From: Niabella sp.
GTDB lineage: Bacteria; Bacteroidota; Bacteroidia; Chitinophagales; Chitinophagaceae
Direction of reading: 5' to 3'
Assembly (NCBI GenBank): GCA_027493055.1
Contig: JAPUDO010000023.1
Span: forward strand, 1-64,000
DNA: 64,000 nucleotides
The translations under genes were made by a program, and so were the position numbers. This document shows positions 18,601 through 25,318 of this stretch, piece after piece (the stretch's first letter is position 1; each line of letters starts with the position of its first letter). The notes beneath the pieces are model-generated. The model did no database searches, was not told the DNA's origin, and saw nothing but the letters and a program-made list of their open reading frames with translations.

Positions 18601-21282
18601 TGTAAAAGAATCCCACACTTCTGCTATATGTGATTTTTTATCTACATCACCGGAATTACTGCTTAGCTGTAACAGGGCGGACACCAACGGCATAAGGAAC
18701 CAGAACGCGACAAAACCCAGTGTCCAAAGCACAGGAGCGGGCAACACCAGCCATACCATCGCCAGTAACAGCAACATAGCAGGTGGTACCAGGCTTCGTT
18801 TAATATTATCCCATATCTTCCATTTGGACAAAGAGGAAATGTAATTTTTCCGCAACCGGTTTTTTGCATCGGGTGCAAATGGCAGGCCCCATGTAGCGAT
18901 CTGCCAGTCGCCCCGTATCCAGCGATGACGGCGGCTTACATCGGTCCAGTACGTTTCGGGATAATCTTCGAATAATTGTACATCTGTAAGCAATCCTGAG
19001 CGCACGTAAGAACCTTCCAGCAGGTCGTGACTTAAAATGCGATTTTCGGGAAATGCGTTCCCTAACACTTTTTCAAAAACATCAATATCGTAAATACCTT
19101 TTCCTATAAACGAGCCTTCTTCAAACAGGTCCTGGTACACATCAGAAACCAATTGTGTATAAGGATCAAGACCCGAGTCGCTGCTGTGCATACGGGCATA
19201 CACAGAGCTGGTTTTACCGGGCAGGTTAATGGCAGTACGGGGCTGTAAAATGCCATAACCTTCAACCACCCGGTTCTTTTTAGGATCGACCAGCGGCTGA
19301 TTCAGCGGGTGCGCCATAGTGGCGATCATTTTCCATGCGGACTCACGCGGCAATATGGTGTCAGCATCTAAAGTGATCACATACTTTACATGGGTCAACG
19401 CTGCTATATCACCTACGATCAGTGAAAAATCGTGATAACCGGTATTTTTCAGCAGGCTGTTCAGTTCGCCCAGCTTTCCTCTTTTACGTTCATAGCTCAT
19501 CCATACCCTTTCCTGCCTGTTCCATTTGCGCGGGCGATGCATTAGAAAGAATGTATCAGGGTCATTTTCTTTTTTATACTTCAGGTTCAGCAATTCGATT
19601 TCCTCCTGTACAAAAGAGAGCAGGTCTTCGTCCCCAGGCATGTGCTCCTGCGGCGCATCAGCAAAATCGGTAAGCAGGCAGTAGAACAGGTTTTTTTGCG
19701 GATTGGAAAGATAACGCACTTCCAGATCGCTGACTAATTCTTCAATCCCCGCCTTACTGGTGATAAGGCACGGAACCGCCACCATGGTGCTATACGCATC
19801 GGGTATATGTCCTGAAAAATCAAATTTTGGCAAAGATCTCGGCGCTACCAGGAGCGTTGAGAGCCAGTTAATAATTACTGTTGCAAACTGGCCTATAACG
19901 ATAAAGCATAAAATGCCTGTGGCAATTGCCATCCACAGCTCATGATTTTGTGCATATACAGCAAATGCTAACAGGGCGCTCAGTATGAATGCAAACAAAA
20001 ATGTTGATCCTGCATATATAGGCAACCTGTTCCTTCTAAAGAACACTTTAAGGCGATCCCGCAGATCCAACCTGGCGGAAGTTGCTTTTAGCAGCTCATC
20101 CCTGCCCTTATCCACCAGGAAATATCCTACATGGTGCCGGCGTTCGGGCTCGCCATAAATTTTTGCCTTCCGGGAAAGATCAATAGCTAAAGCCGCAATC
20201 TCGTGCTCAGGTTTTCCTGATTTTTTCCCTACCCATTCCACCACATGCCGGTAACAGTCGCGGGTAGTAAAGTCCATTAAAGGATAAGTGCCGGTTACAT
20301 CCTGGTACAAAACCTTTTCTACCTCGCTTACGCTTTCCACAAAATCTTTCCAGTCGGTAGTTTTCAGCAGACGAATACTTTCAATGCTGTTGCGCATAGA
20401 AACCTGGTCTGCCGCCTGGCTCTGGTTATGAATATTCACCAGTTCAGCGATCGAATGTCCTGTATCGGAAAGCTGCTGCTCTATCCACGACAAAGGCATG
20501 GCAAGCCCCTGCCCTTTACCTTGTAGCCTCCTTGTAAACTCTGCTACAAAAGCACTGTTAAGATGTATATCACTTTTGGCCATTTCGGCCGTTGTAATAA
20601 TGATATTACGGGGCTCTTTCTGGGCTATTTTTATAAACTCCTCGGCCCAGAAAACCGCTTCATTTTTGTCCAGCCGGTCGATGGCAATGCGCGAAGCAAT
20701 ACGCCTTATATTTTCGATAATGGCGAAGCGCAGCATAATGGGAATAGCCCACAACTCACCGATAGTAAGCACATTTTTTTCCTGGTACCCTTCTATAAAC
20801 GAGGTAAGATTGGCAACATCTATTCTTCCATCGCTATGCGAAATAATTTCCAGCGCAATATCATATACCCGTGGCATGCCGGCAGACTTGCCTTTCGCCA
20901 GTATGGGCAGGGTTTGGCTATATTTTTTAGGTAAGTGCTTGCGGGCAATGTTAATCTGCTCTTTTACCAGGTAAAAATTATCCAGGAACCATTCGCTTGC
21001 CGGGGCAATGACCAGCTTTTCCTTAATACTTTCCGAGATCATTTCCTGCACCCTGTCTATCACCTCCTCATTATCGTTCAGGCGCTTTAATACTTTATCC
21101 GGTTGTTTTGTTGTTAATACTTCGTGCTGAGCCGCTACGCGCAGGCCATGTGACTCCATCTGGGCATTGCTAAGCAGATCGAGCCGGAACGGATCTTCAT
21201 TTTTGAAGGGATAATTGGATTCGGAAGTAAAATACTCCCGCATTTTCGTCATAATTTCATCAACGGGCCTAGTTATCTTCAT
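12604..21282 (-). CDS. ndvB: Cyclic beta-1,2-glucan synthase (GT84 + GH94), giant membrane protein
   Basis: About 2890 residues, the normal size for NdvB/ChvB proteins, which build a beta-1,2-glucan chain from UDP-glucose and close it into a ring. Order of parts (residues from the ATG at 21282): N-terminal helical region; a membrane pair near 420-480; a processive GT-A glycosyltransferase with LDADTILP near 640, SHDLLEGSYVRSG and RRHRWIRGDWQ near 770; more membrane segments near 810-850 and 960-1010; a glycoamylase-like domain (GRLITNEGMTPVLLSWSGSM, LGQDLVIAPYAT near 1480); then two beta-sandwich regions and a C-terminal GH94 phosphorylase domain (SGDWNDGMDKVG near 2580) that controls chain length. 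The 18 residues from an upstream ATG at 21336 look like leader. Such genes are best known from Rhizobiales, so finding one here is notable; the frame is intact over 8.7 kb. Confidence 0.88.
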   Translation of the reverse strand: MKITRPVDEIMTKMREYFTSESNYPFKNEDPFRLDLLSNAQMESHGLRVAAQHEVLTTKQPDKVLKRLNDNEEVIDRVQEMISESIKEKLVIAPASEWFLDNFYLVKEQINIARKHLPKKYSQTLPILAKGKSAGMPRVYDIALEIISHSDGRIDVANLTSFIEGYQEKNVLTIGELWAIPIMLRFAIIENIRRIASRIAIDRLDKNEAVFWAEEFIKIAQKEPRNIIITTAEMAKSDIHLNSAFVAEFTRRLQGKGQGLAMPLSWIEQQLSDTGHSIAELVNIHNQSQAADQVSMRNSIESIRLLKTTDWKDFVESVSEVEKVLYQDVTGTYPLMDFTTRDCYRHVVEWVGKKSGKPEHEIAALAIDLSRKAKIYGEPERRHHVGYFLVDKGRDELLKATSARLDLRDRLKVFFRRNRLPIYAGSTFLFAFILSALLAFAVYAQNHELWMAIATGILCFIVIGQFATVIINWLSTLLVAPRSLPKFDFSGHIPDAYSTMVAVPCLITSKAGIEELVSDLEVRYLSNPQKNLFYCLLTDFADAPQEHMPGDEDLLSFVQEEIELLNLKYKKENDPDTFFLMHRPRKWNRQERVWMSYERKRGKLGELNSLLKNTGYHDFSLIVGDIAALTHVKYVITLDADTILPRESAWKMIATMAHPLNQPLVDPKKNRVVEGYGILQPRTAINLPGKTSSVYARMHSSDSGLDPYTQLVSDVYQDLFEEGSFIGKGIYDIDVFEKVLGNAFPENRILSHDLLEGSYVRSGLLTDVQLFEDYPETYWTDVSRRHRWIRGDWQIATWGLPFAPDAKNRLRKNYISSLSKWKIWDNIKRSLVPPAMLLLLAMVWLVLPAPVLWTLGFVAFWFLMPLVSALLQLSSNSGDVDKKSHIAEVWDSFTRNVVQVFYNITVLPFEALKNANAIFLANWRLLFSKRNLLQWTPYAAQRAGGKKTVAGAYVYMWQSIALVLILAALIIIYNPIALFIAAPFLILWLLAPAIAWWVSKPRTKKDFSISSSETAFLNIVGRKTWAFFEDFVGAEDHFLPPDNFQEKPVAVVAHRTSPTNIGLSCLVNLSAYDFGYITLCELVERTQNTFNSLNDMERYKGHFYNWYDTTNLQPLYPKYISAVDSGNFVANMIVLRQGLLELPHSKIFTNRFYEGLKHTWLTAKSYNIPNSRLFKEVENYLDQLLAGPEQLLHEHKAHLQQLLQKVQVLKTDKAVAADENSMFWFDKFEAQVNDAFNSFAVLTPWTDLLPVMQGFEVLQPLESVPVLNDIGNLTDSLLLVTESLISETGDDEKRLWLERLYMTLKVAANHALEKLSKIEKLANECSGFADVEYDFLYDSSKHLFHIGYNVSEDVKDKSYYDILASEARLGIYTAIAQGKVPQDSWFALGRLITNEGMTPVLLSWSGSMFEYLMPDLVMPSYENTLLEKTARGVIQNQVDYGRRKDIPWGISESGYNLVDAHLNYQYQAFGVPGLGLKRGLGQDLVIAPYATMLSLMFDAGAALKNLLELSRNGFEGRYGFYEAIDYTPSRMPRGKAHVIICSFMAHHQGMSFLSLSRLLLGEKMQQRFERDPQLQSALLLLKEKAPKATNYYTQDDSATGKIVSSHESHIRIINTPGTAIPEVQLLSNGRYHVAITNAGGSYGRWKNIAVTRWREDVTEDNWGTFCYIKDLSTGVLWSNTYQPTKKKFNIDETIFSQGHVEFRRVSNDFETKTDIVVSPEDDVSIRRIRITNKSNAVKALEVTGYTEVVIAPQAADEAHPAFSNLFVQTKISEEVNAILCTRRARSKDEQPPWMFFMMSLTGAVQEDVSFESDRMRFIGRTRTLAEPIAVKQSGALSGTAGSVLDPVAAIKYKTTLKPRQTATFDIIIGITETQDKSQQLIGKYRDKHLKNRAFELSWTHSQVLLRQINASEPEAQLFNAMAGHILYANATHRAEANIIASNRKGQSGLWGYSISGDLPVVLVRVQDSDNTALVRQLIKAHSYWRMKGLAVDLVIWNDDFGTYRQLLHDQIMGFVTAMSGSIVDQPGGIYVRQGDQLTTEDRVLFQTVARLIFTDKGGALQEQMARQKPARVLPPALKVTGDNILDPDLKAELPGNLVFNNGTGGFTPDGKEYFILTTPAQTSPAPWVNIIANAEFGTMMSESGSGYSWAENAHSYRLSPWKNDPVSDKTGEAFYIRDEIGGNYWSPSPLPCNSGKPYVTRNGFGYTVYEHIAFGIKSELWVFVDAADAIKFSVVRVKNLSSKQRKLTVTGYVEWILGDTATNTRMHVVTEKDLETGVIFARNHYNSTFAERISFFDADGSTKSYTCDRAEFIGRNGSLEAPQAMTREKLSNKYGAALDPCTAIQIGVELMPDEEKEVIFRLGSSRSEHDTRLLALKYKSASTVHEAQSQVHDMWNRILGNVYIKTPDESFNLLANGWLVYQTLACRVWGRSGFYQSGGAFGFRDQLQDVLALMHTRPDVTRAQILLAASRQFKEGDVQHWWHPPTGRGVRTTCSDDYLWLPYVTARYIEATADKAVLDEYVSYIEGRPLRPDEESYYDLPVFLNDWESIYNHCKRAINFGLKFGEHGLPLIGSGDWNDGMDKVGAHGRGESVWLGFFLYDVLMKFAVIADDYGDKEFHMKCISEAEKLKDNINQNAWDGAWYRRAYFDDGTPLGSAENEECRIDSISQSWSVISGAGEPDHIKKAMASLNEHLIDREHGIIKLLTPAFDKSDLYPGYIKGYVPGVRENGGQYTHAAIWTMMAFAMIKDKERVWELFSMVNPVNHAANSDEMQKYKVEPYVMAADVYGVAPHEGRGGWTWYTGSAGWTYQLALEHILGLQRKGNELHINPCIPDNWTDFEVNYRVGGSLYQIKVVNHRKDGTIALTVDGEAVREKALVLQDDGLEHNVTVEV

Positions 21283-21342
21283 GCTTAAAATTACTGCAAT
21301 TTCCACGCCGGGAATTATTATGTTGCTTTTAATCAATAAAAT

Positions 21343-21372
21343 AGCAGGGATTCAAGATTTTGAATCCCTGCT
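21343..21372 (-). terminator. Hairpin over the 3' end of the transposase gene
   Basis: A 13-bp perfect stem (21343-21355 with 21360-21372) and a 4-nt loop. It overlaps the last codons and the stop of the RAYT gene, so it is either its terminator or the end structure of the element. It also lies just upstream of the glucan synthase start. Confidence 0.5.
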
Positions 21373-21858
21373 CCATTTCGCCGGATTGTTTAAAATATAA
21401 TTGGCAATGCGGATGTATTCCGCATCATTGCGGATGATATGTTCATAATAATTCCGTTGCCATACCCGCATATTTTGGTCCCCCTGATTTTCATACCGGA
21501 ACCATTTGGTAACGCCGATTTTAAATCCGCGGATAATGGATCCGATGGTTTTCGACGGTGAACGAAACGGCGTTTGAAATTGTAGGGGCGAATAATCATT
21601 CACCCCTACAATTTCAACAATCCCATGAATATGGTCGGGCATTATCACGAATTCATGCAATTTGGTTTTGGGGAAATGGACGGGTATATCCTGCCAGCAT
21701 TTTGCCGCCACTATGCCGGCATCGTTCAAAATCATTTCGCCATTTATTATCTGGCCAAACAGGTGTGCTCTGTTCTGTGTGCAAAGGGTTATAAAATATA
21801 GCCCTGCCTGTGCATAATTATATCCTTGCAGGCGGATGGATTGACGGTTGTGTTTCAT
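21352..21858 (-). CDS. REP-associated tyrosine transposase (Y1/IS200-like, RAYT)
   Basis: A 168-residue single-domain HUH nuclease. Visible signatures: the N-terminal RQSIRLQGYNYAQAGLYFITLCTQNR strand-helix block typical of RAYTs (given here only in outline), the metal-binding HUH motif in MPDHIHGIVEI near residue 75, and a C-terminal helix with candidate nucleophile Tyr in NYYEHIIRNDAEY near residue 136. RAYTs act on palindromic REP sequences and are usually domesticated single-copy genes rather than mobile IS. No terminal IS200-type ends are evident apart from the 21343-21372 hairpin. A large palindrome lies inside the gene, between the HUH strand and the following helix (see the repeat at 21574-21617). 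Confidence 0.85.
   Translation of the reverse strand: MKHNRQSIRLQGYNYAQAGLYFITLCTQNRAHLFGQIINGEMILNDAGIVAAKCWQDIPVHFPKTKLHEFVIMPDHIHGIVEIVGVNDYSPLQFQTPFRSPSKTIGSIIRGFKIGVTKWFRYENQGDQNMRVWQRNYYEHIIRNDAEYIRIANYILNNPAKWSRDSKS
21574..21617. repeat. Palindrome embedded in the RAYT coding sequence
   Basis: Arms 21574-21588 and 21603-21617 are perfectly complementary over 15 bp, and after one mismatch four more pairs follow. The core reads GTAGGGGCGAATAATCATTC then ACCCCTAC. On the minus strand it encodes EIVGVNDYSPLQFQ within the transposase; on the plus strand the same DNA encodes EIVGANNHSPLQFQ. It looks like a REP-type sequence accommodated in frame in a variable loop of the protein. Confidence 0.75.
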
Positions 21859-22147
21859 TAGGTTATGGTGTTGGTATAAATATACGAAAAGGTGGGTTAT
21901 ATATTTCCTTTACGAGTCCCTGCCGGTTTTATGCTCCAATTAACCAACAGAGAAAAGACGAAGTAGTTGCAAAATGCGACCACCTTAAGACAATATAACG
22001 ACCTGGTTTGCCAGTACATTATCAGGAGGCGCGCCGAAGTATTTTTACATCAACAATCTACTTTACGGGTTCCCGTAATGCAACCCTAAATTATAGCTTT
22101 ACATTAGCAAAATGTAATTATTAACAAATCCAAAAAATAAAATAAAA

Positions 22148-22516
22148 ATGAATAAATTATTACTTTCTGCCATAATTCTTGTAAGCAGCTTGACAATAAA
22201 AGCTCAAACTGTAAATGATATTCCACTAACAGACATTGATGTTGAATATGTACAAATTGTTGGAACTTCAAAATTATTAAGCACCAAACTAACTATTCAA
22301 ATTGACTTTGGACAAAGAACAAAGCTCTTATCATCCGGGAAAGAAACGATTGTTAAGGATGCTGACGGGAAAGCCCTTGATTTCAATTCAATGATTGACG
22401 CTTTAAACTTTATGTCTAAAAACGGTTACGGATTTGTAACTGCTTATGCAATTACAATTGGCAATCAAAATGTTTATCATTACTTATTAAGAAACAAGAA
22501 ACAAAAAGTTGATTAA
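22148..22516 (+). CDS. Small secreted protein, function unknown
   Basis: A 122-residue protein with a signal peptide (MNKLLLSAIILVSSLTIKAQ). The mature part of about 100 residues has alternating strands (VEYVQIVGTSKLL, KLTIQIDFG) and a helix (DFNSMIDALNFMSKNGYGF); I do not recognise the family. It starts the AT-rich same-strand gene block. Upstream, 21859-22147 holds no gene; a small inverted repeat TTACGGG-TT-CCCGTAA lies at 22063-22078 and a -7-like TAGCTTTA at 22094-22101. Confidence 0.65.
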   Translation: MNKLLLSAIILVSSLTIKAQTVNDIPLTDIDVEYVQIVGTSKLLSTKLTIQIDFGQRTKLLSSGKETIVKDADGKALDFNSMIDALNFMSKNGYGFVTAYAITIGNQNVYHYLLRNKKQKVD

Positions 22517-22533
22517 AAAACTACTACCAATAA

Positions 22534-22654
22534 GGCTTGGCGTCAGGCGGGTTCTCGAAAGCTTTCGGGATTCCCGTTCGACACTTTTTCGTAAATTTGG
22601 CCCTTGTCGCTCGCTCGGAATTTTCTACCGAAAATCCCGAGCGAATGCCAGGCC
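22534..22654. repeat. Composite imperfect palindrome between accessory genes
   Basis: The spacer after the 22148 gene is GC-richer than its neighbours and self-complementary at several scales: outer arms GGCTTGGC (22534-22541) and GCCAGGCC (22647-22654, one G-U pair), an inner CGAAAGCTTTCG and CGGGA-T-TCCCG, and a 15-bp hairpin with one mismatch (22611-22625 with 22630-22644). A perfect -7 type box TAAATTTG lies inside at 22592-22599. It looks like a MITE- or REP-like insertion; no target duplication was identified. Confidence 0.5.
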
Positions 22655-22708
22655 CCGAGACGTTGCCTGCTATTATTGCGAACACCCTATAATTCCAACT
22701 GACAAGCA

Positions 22709-23557
22709 ATGAAAGGACAAAACACATTTACAAGTTTGCAAGTTCAGACAATCAAAAAACTCATTGCAGAAAAAGCTGTTGCAACAACAGATAAACAAAA
22801 GGTAATTAGAGCAAAAATTCGCAAAATTGGTTTTCATTATTCAGACTTTAGCTCAAAAAAAGACGGCTATACTGTTGCTGACTTTGAAGCACTAATTCGC
22901 TCAGGACAAATTAAGATAAATGACGTAAATTACAAGCCCGAAACGACTGCAACAAACAAACCTATTGACAAATCAAAGCCAGTAAAAAAGAGAATTATAG
23001 TAACACAAAAATCAAATGGCCTAAACTCTAACCTTGACAATTTCAAAGTAAACCGCTTTGACCCTAAAACCGACAGTGAAACAATTATTGCAAACAGTTC
23101 TGGTAACTATATTTTGTGTTTAAAGAAGAACTCAAAACTCCCGACTGTTTCAATCAAACCCATTTTGACAAACTTTGAAGGACTTCAAGTAATTTATACA
23201 GGCATTGCAAGTGGTAGCTTAAGAACAAGAGATTTTAGACAACATTTTAAAGGCAATAATGCAGGTCGTTCGACACTTCGTAAAAGTTTAGGCGTACTAT
23301 TTGGTTATAAGCAAATTCCAAGAGACAGCGATCCAAATACAGGCAAGACAAAATTTGGGAATACAGATGAAGTGAAATTATCAGAATGGATGTGTAACAA
23401 CTTAATTATGTTTTTCTTACCGACATCGGACTATGACAGGATTGAGATTGAGTTGATAAATCACTTTAACCCACCATTAAACTTAAAAGACAATAGCAAT
23501 ACTATCAACGCAGACTTTAGACGATTACTTTCAAGCTTGAGAACAAAAAAGTATTAA
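22709..23557 (+). CDS. GIY-YIG-like nuclease domain protein
   Basis: A 282-residue protein. The C-terminal half matches the GIY-YIG superfamily by pattern: LQVIYTGIASGSLRTRDFRQHF near 155-177 (Y and G of the core, an Arg-rich helix), then GRSTLRKSLGVLFGYKQIPR near 186, and an acidic end with IEIELINHFNPPLNLKDNS near 250, where the Glu and the NPPLN block are typical of this subgroup. The N-terminal 80 residues (LQVQTIKKLIAEKAVATTDK...) look helical, perhaps DNA-binding. It is cytoplasmic, with no signal peptide. The gene is AT-rich compared with the flanking core genes. A role in DNA damage, restriction or defence is possible but not shown. Confidence 0.65.
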   Translation: MKGQNTFTSLQVQTIKKLIAEKAVATTDKQKVIRAKIRKIGFHYSDFSSKKDGYTVADFEALIRSGQIKINDVNYKPETTATNKPIDKSKPVKKRIIVTQKSNGLNSNLDNFKVNRFDPKTDSETIIANSSGNYILCLKKNSKLPTVSIKPILTNFEGLQVIYTGIASGSLRTRDFRQHFKGNNAGRSTLRKSLGVLFGYKQIPRDSDPNTGKTKFGNTDEVKLSEWMCNNLIMFFLPTSDYDRIEIELINHFNPPLNLKDNSNTINADFRRLLSSLRTKKY

Positions 23558-23656
23558 CAAAATTCTCGGCTTAACGAATATAGGCTCAACAGTTATACTA
23601 CTTTTAGCTTTTGTGCTGTATTCGGCTGACGGAATCCTATTTCCGCCACAACGCCA

Positions 23657-24613
23657 ATGCTTCAACGTTGCTTTATGACCCGACTCAACACAATAATTCG
23701 TAGAAAGTTACAGAAGGAACTTAAAAACTTCCCTTTTGAATACTCATTTGAGGATTATAAAAAACAAAACTTGCTTCTTGAAGAGCATTTCAAGCATTTT
23801 AAATACATTAACGATTTTTATCGTAGAAACTTTACTCTTGAAAAAGAGTATTTCAAATTCCTAATATTGAAGAACACACAGTTTGTTCTTTCACTACATC
23901 ATTATTTTGACAAAACAAATAAGGCTAAAGAAGATTACCCGGAAAATTCATTTCATTATAAATGCCTTAATGACTTTTGGAAGATTTTTACGGTAATTAC
24001 AAATAACTACATCGTTTTAAATGAACTCTTACTAAACGGCAAGGACTATCAGGCGAAAATCATTTTTCGCAACACCATTGAACTATCTGAATTATGTATT
24101 TGCATATTAGGTAATGAACGCTTTTATGATTTCTTTAAAAAGGAAAATGATGTTGACGACCCAAAATATATGTTCAAAACTTTAAAATTTGAGACAATCA
24201 AAAAATCAACTCGAAAGGTTATTGAGGCTATTAAGCAATTACCAAACAACAATCTACCAAAAGAAGTTTGGGACGAATATTTGAAAATCAGACAAGAATT
24301 CTATAAGGACACATCAGAACATATTCATCCAAATTTTTTGAACCTAATGTTTGGCAGTCACATCCAAATGATTGAAACGGATATTACTGATGTAAAAGGA
24401 ATGATGCTGCATAATTTAGGAGGAATCATCAATTCGGAAACAAAACAGAACCTAAAAAATATTATCATGTATGATTCAATTACTTACATGATAATCTTGA
24501 TTTTAATCATTGAAAACCACAAACTATGTTTTAGCAAACTTGACAAAGATGTAAATCACTTAACAATACTCTCCAAGTTTAATTGGGATTTATTAAGCCA
24601 TATATTGAAGTAA
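23657..24613 (+). CDS. Helical protein of unknown function in the accessory island
   Basis: A 318-residue protein without signal peptide, mostly predicted helix and rich in Lys, Asn, Phe and Tyr. I do not recognise the family. Residues 130-155 (AKIIFRNTIELSELCICIL) and the conserved-looking EHIHPNFLNLMFG near 225-237 recall the arrangement in DUF5677-like proteins, where a helix with an Arg and a later His-containing motif recur, but this is weak. A start at the second Met (23675, MTRLNTII) is also plausible. The spacer in front contains a CGGAA/TTCCG hairpin. Composition is AT-rich as in its neighbours. Confidence 0.55.
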   Translation: MLQRCFMTRLNTIIRRKLQKELKNFPFEYSFEDYKKQNLLLEEHFKHFKYINDFYRRNFTLEKEYFKFLILKNTQFVLSLHHYFDKTNKAKEDYPENSFHYKCLNDFWKIFTVITNNYIVLNELLLNGKDYQAKIIFRNTIELSELCICILGNERFYDFFKKENDVDDPKYMFKTLKFETIKKSTRKVIEAIKQLPNNNLPKEVWDEYLKIRQEFYKDTSEHIHPNFLNLMFGSHIQMIETDITDVKGMMLHNLGGIINSETKQNLKNIIMYDSITYMIILILIIENHKLCFSKLDKDVNHLTILSKFNWDLLSHILK

Positions 24614-24760
24614 AATCACAAAACCTCAAGATTCTCTCTTCGATTTTCCACTTCTTCGTCAAGCTGCGGAACCGTTATGAGCCTTCCTACGTCAATATTC
24701 ACCTAAAATTAAGCGACAGGAAAAGTCACACTTTGTTCACCAATTAGTTACCTTAGTGAA

Positions 24761-25090
24761 ATGAAAAGACACCTGAAAACGAAAGAAATAAAAAGGCCAA
24801 AAAATAAAATTATAGACTGGGACGACCACCTCGACAAAAAATATGGAAAGGTGGGCTCTGCAACCAGAACTGAATTTGAAAGCAAAGCCCAGGCATTTGT
24901 AATCGGTGAACTTTTGAAAGAGGAACGGCGCAAAGCAAACCTGACGCAGGAAGCATTAGCCCTAAAAACAGGAACCAAAAAAAGTTACATATCAAGAATT
25001 GAAAATGGACATGCCGACATCCAACTTTCGACCTTGTACAAATTAATAGAGCAAGGACTGAACCGCAAACTTGAGTTATACATTCGTTGA
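24761..25090 (+). CDS. HigA-like XRE-family antitoxin/regulator, apparently without partner
   Basis: A 109-residue DNA-binding protein with a classical helix-turn-helix at residues 50-103: LLKEERRKANLTQEALALKTGTKKSYISRIENG covers helices 1-4 (LTQEALA and KSYISRIE are the hallmark parts). The N-terminal extension with WDDHLDKKYGKVGSATRTEFE is characteristic of HigA-type antitoxins of HigBA modules. In such modules the RelE-type toxin gene normally sits just upstream, but the 147 bp before this gene contain no such frame, and neither does the 228 bp after it. So it is an orphan antitoxin or a solitary regulator. Gap 25091-25318 contains AT-rich sequence only. Confidence 0.8.
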   Translation: MKRHLKTKEIKRPKNKIIDWDDHLDKKYGKVGSATRTEFESKAQAFVIGELLKEERRKANLTQEALALKTGTKKSYISRIENGHADIQLSTLYKLIEQGLNRKLELYIR

Positions 25091-25318
25091 CAGAAAAAGG
25101 GAGTACACAAATCTCCACAACTGCAAAAAATAGTATCTTAGCAAAGTAAGCATTTGAAAAAATTGTACGCCAAAAGCACAAAGGCCAAAACGGTTACGGA
25201 AGTAATAAATTTTTTAACCAGTAAAAGCTATTAAATAGCCGCTTTTAAGCGTTTATAAATGACTATAAATGTTTAGTAATTGCGGTAATCGGCAAGTTAG
25301 CAATATAAAGAACCCTCG

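Noticed and set aside
20498-20974. Plus-strand open frame of 158 codons inside the glucan synthase gene
   Set aside because: It is antisense within a continuous gene of high confidence and has no family features.
21558-21794. Plus-strand open frame opposite the RAYT gene encoding EIVGANNHSPLQFQ
   Set aside because: The resemblance to the transposase peptide is explained by the palindrome; no other support for a gene.
23558-23660. Integron attC site between accessory genes
   Set aside because: Only single RYYYAAC-like half-sites occur and no matching GTTRRRY with proper spacing; no integrase gene is in the window.
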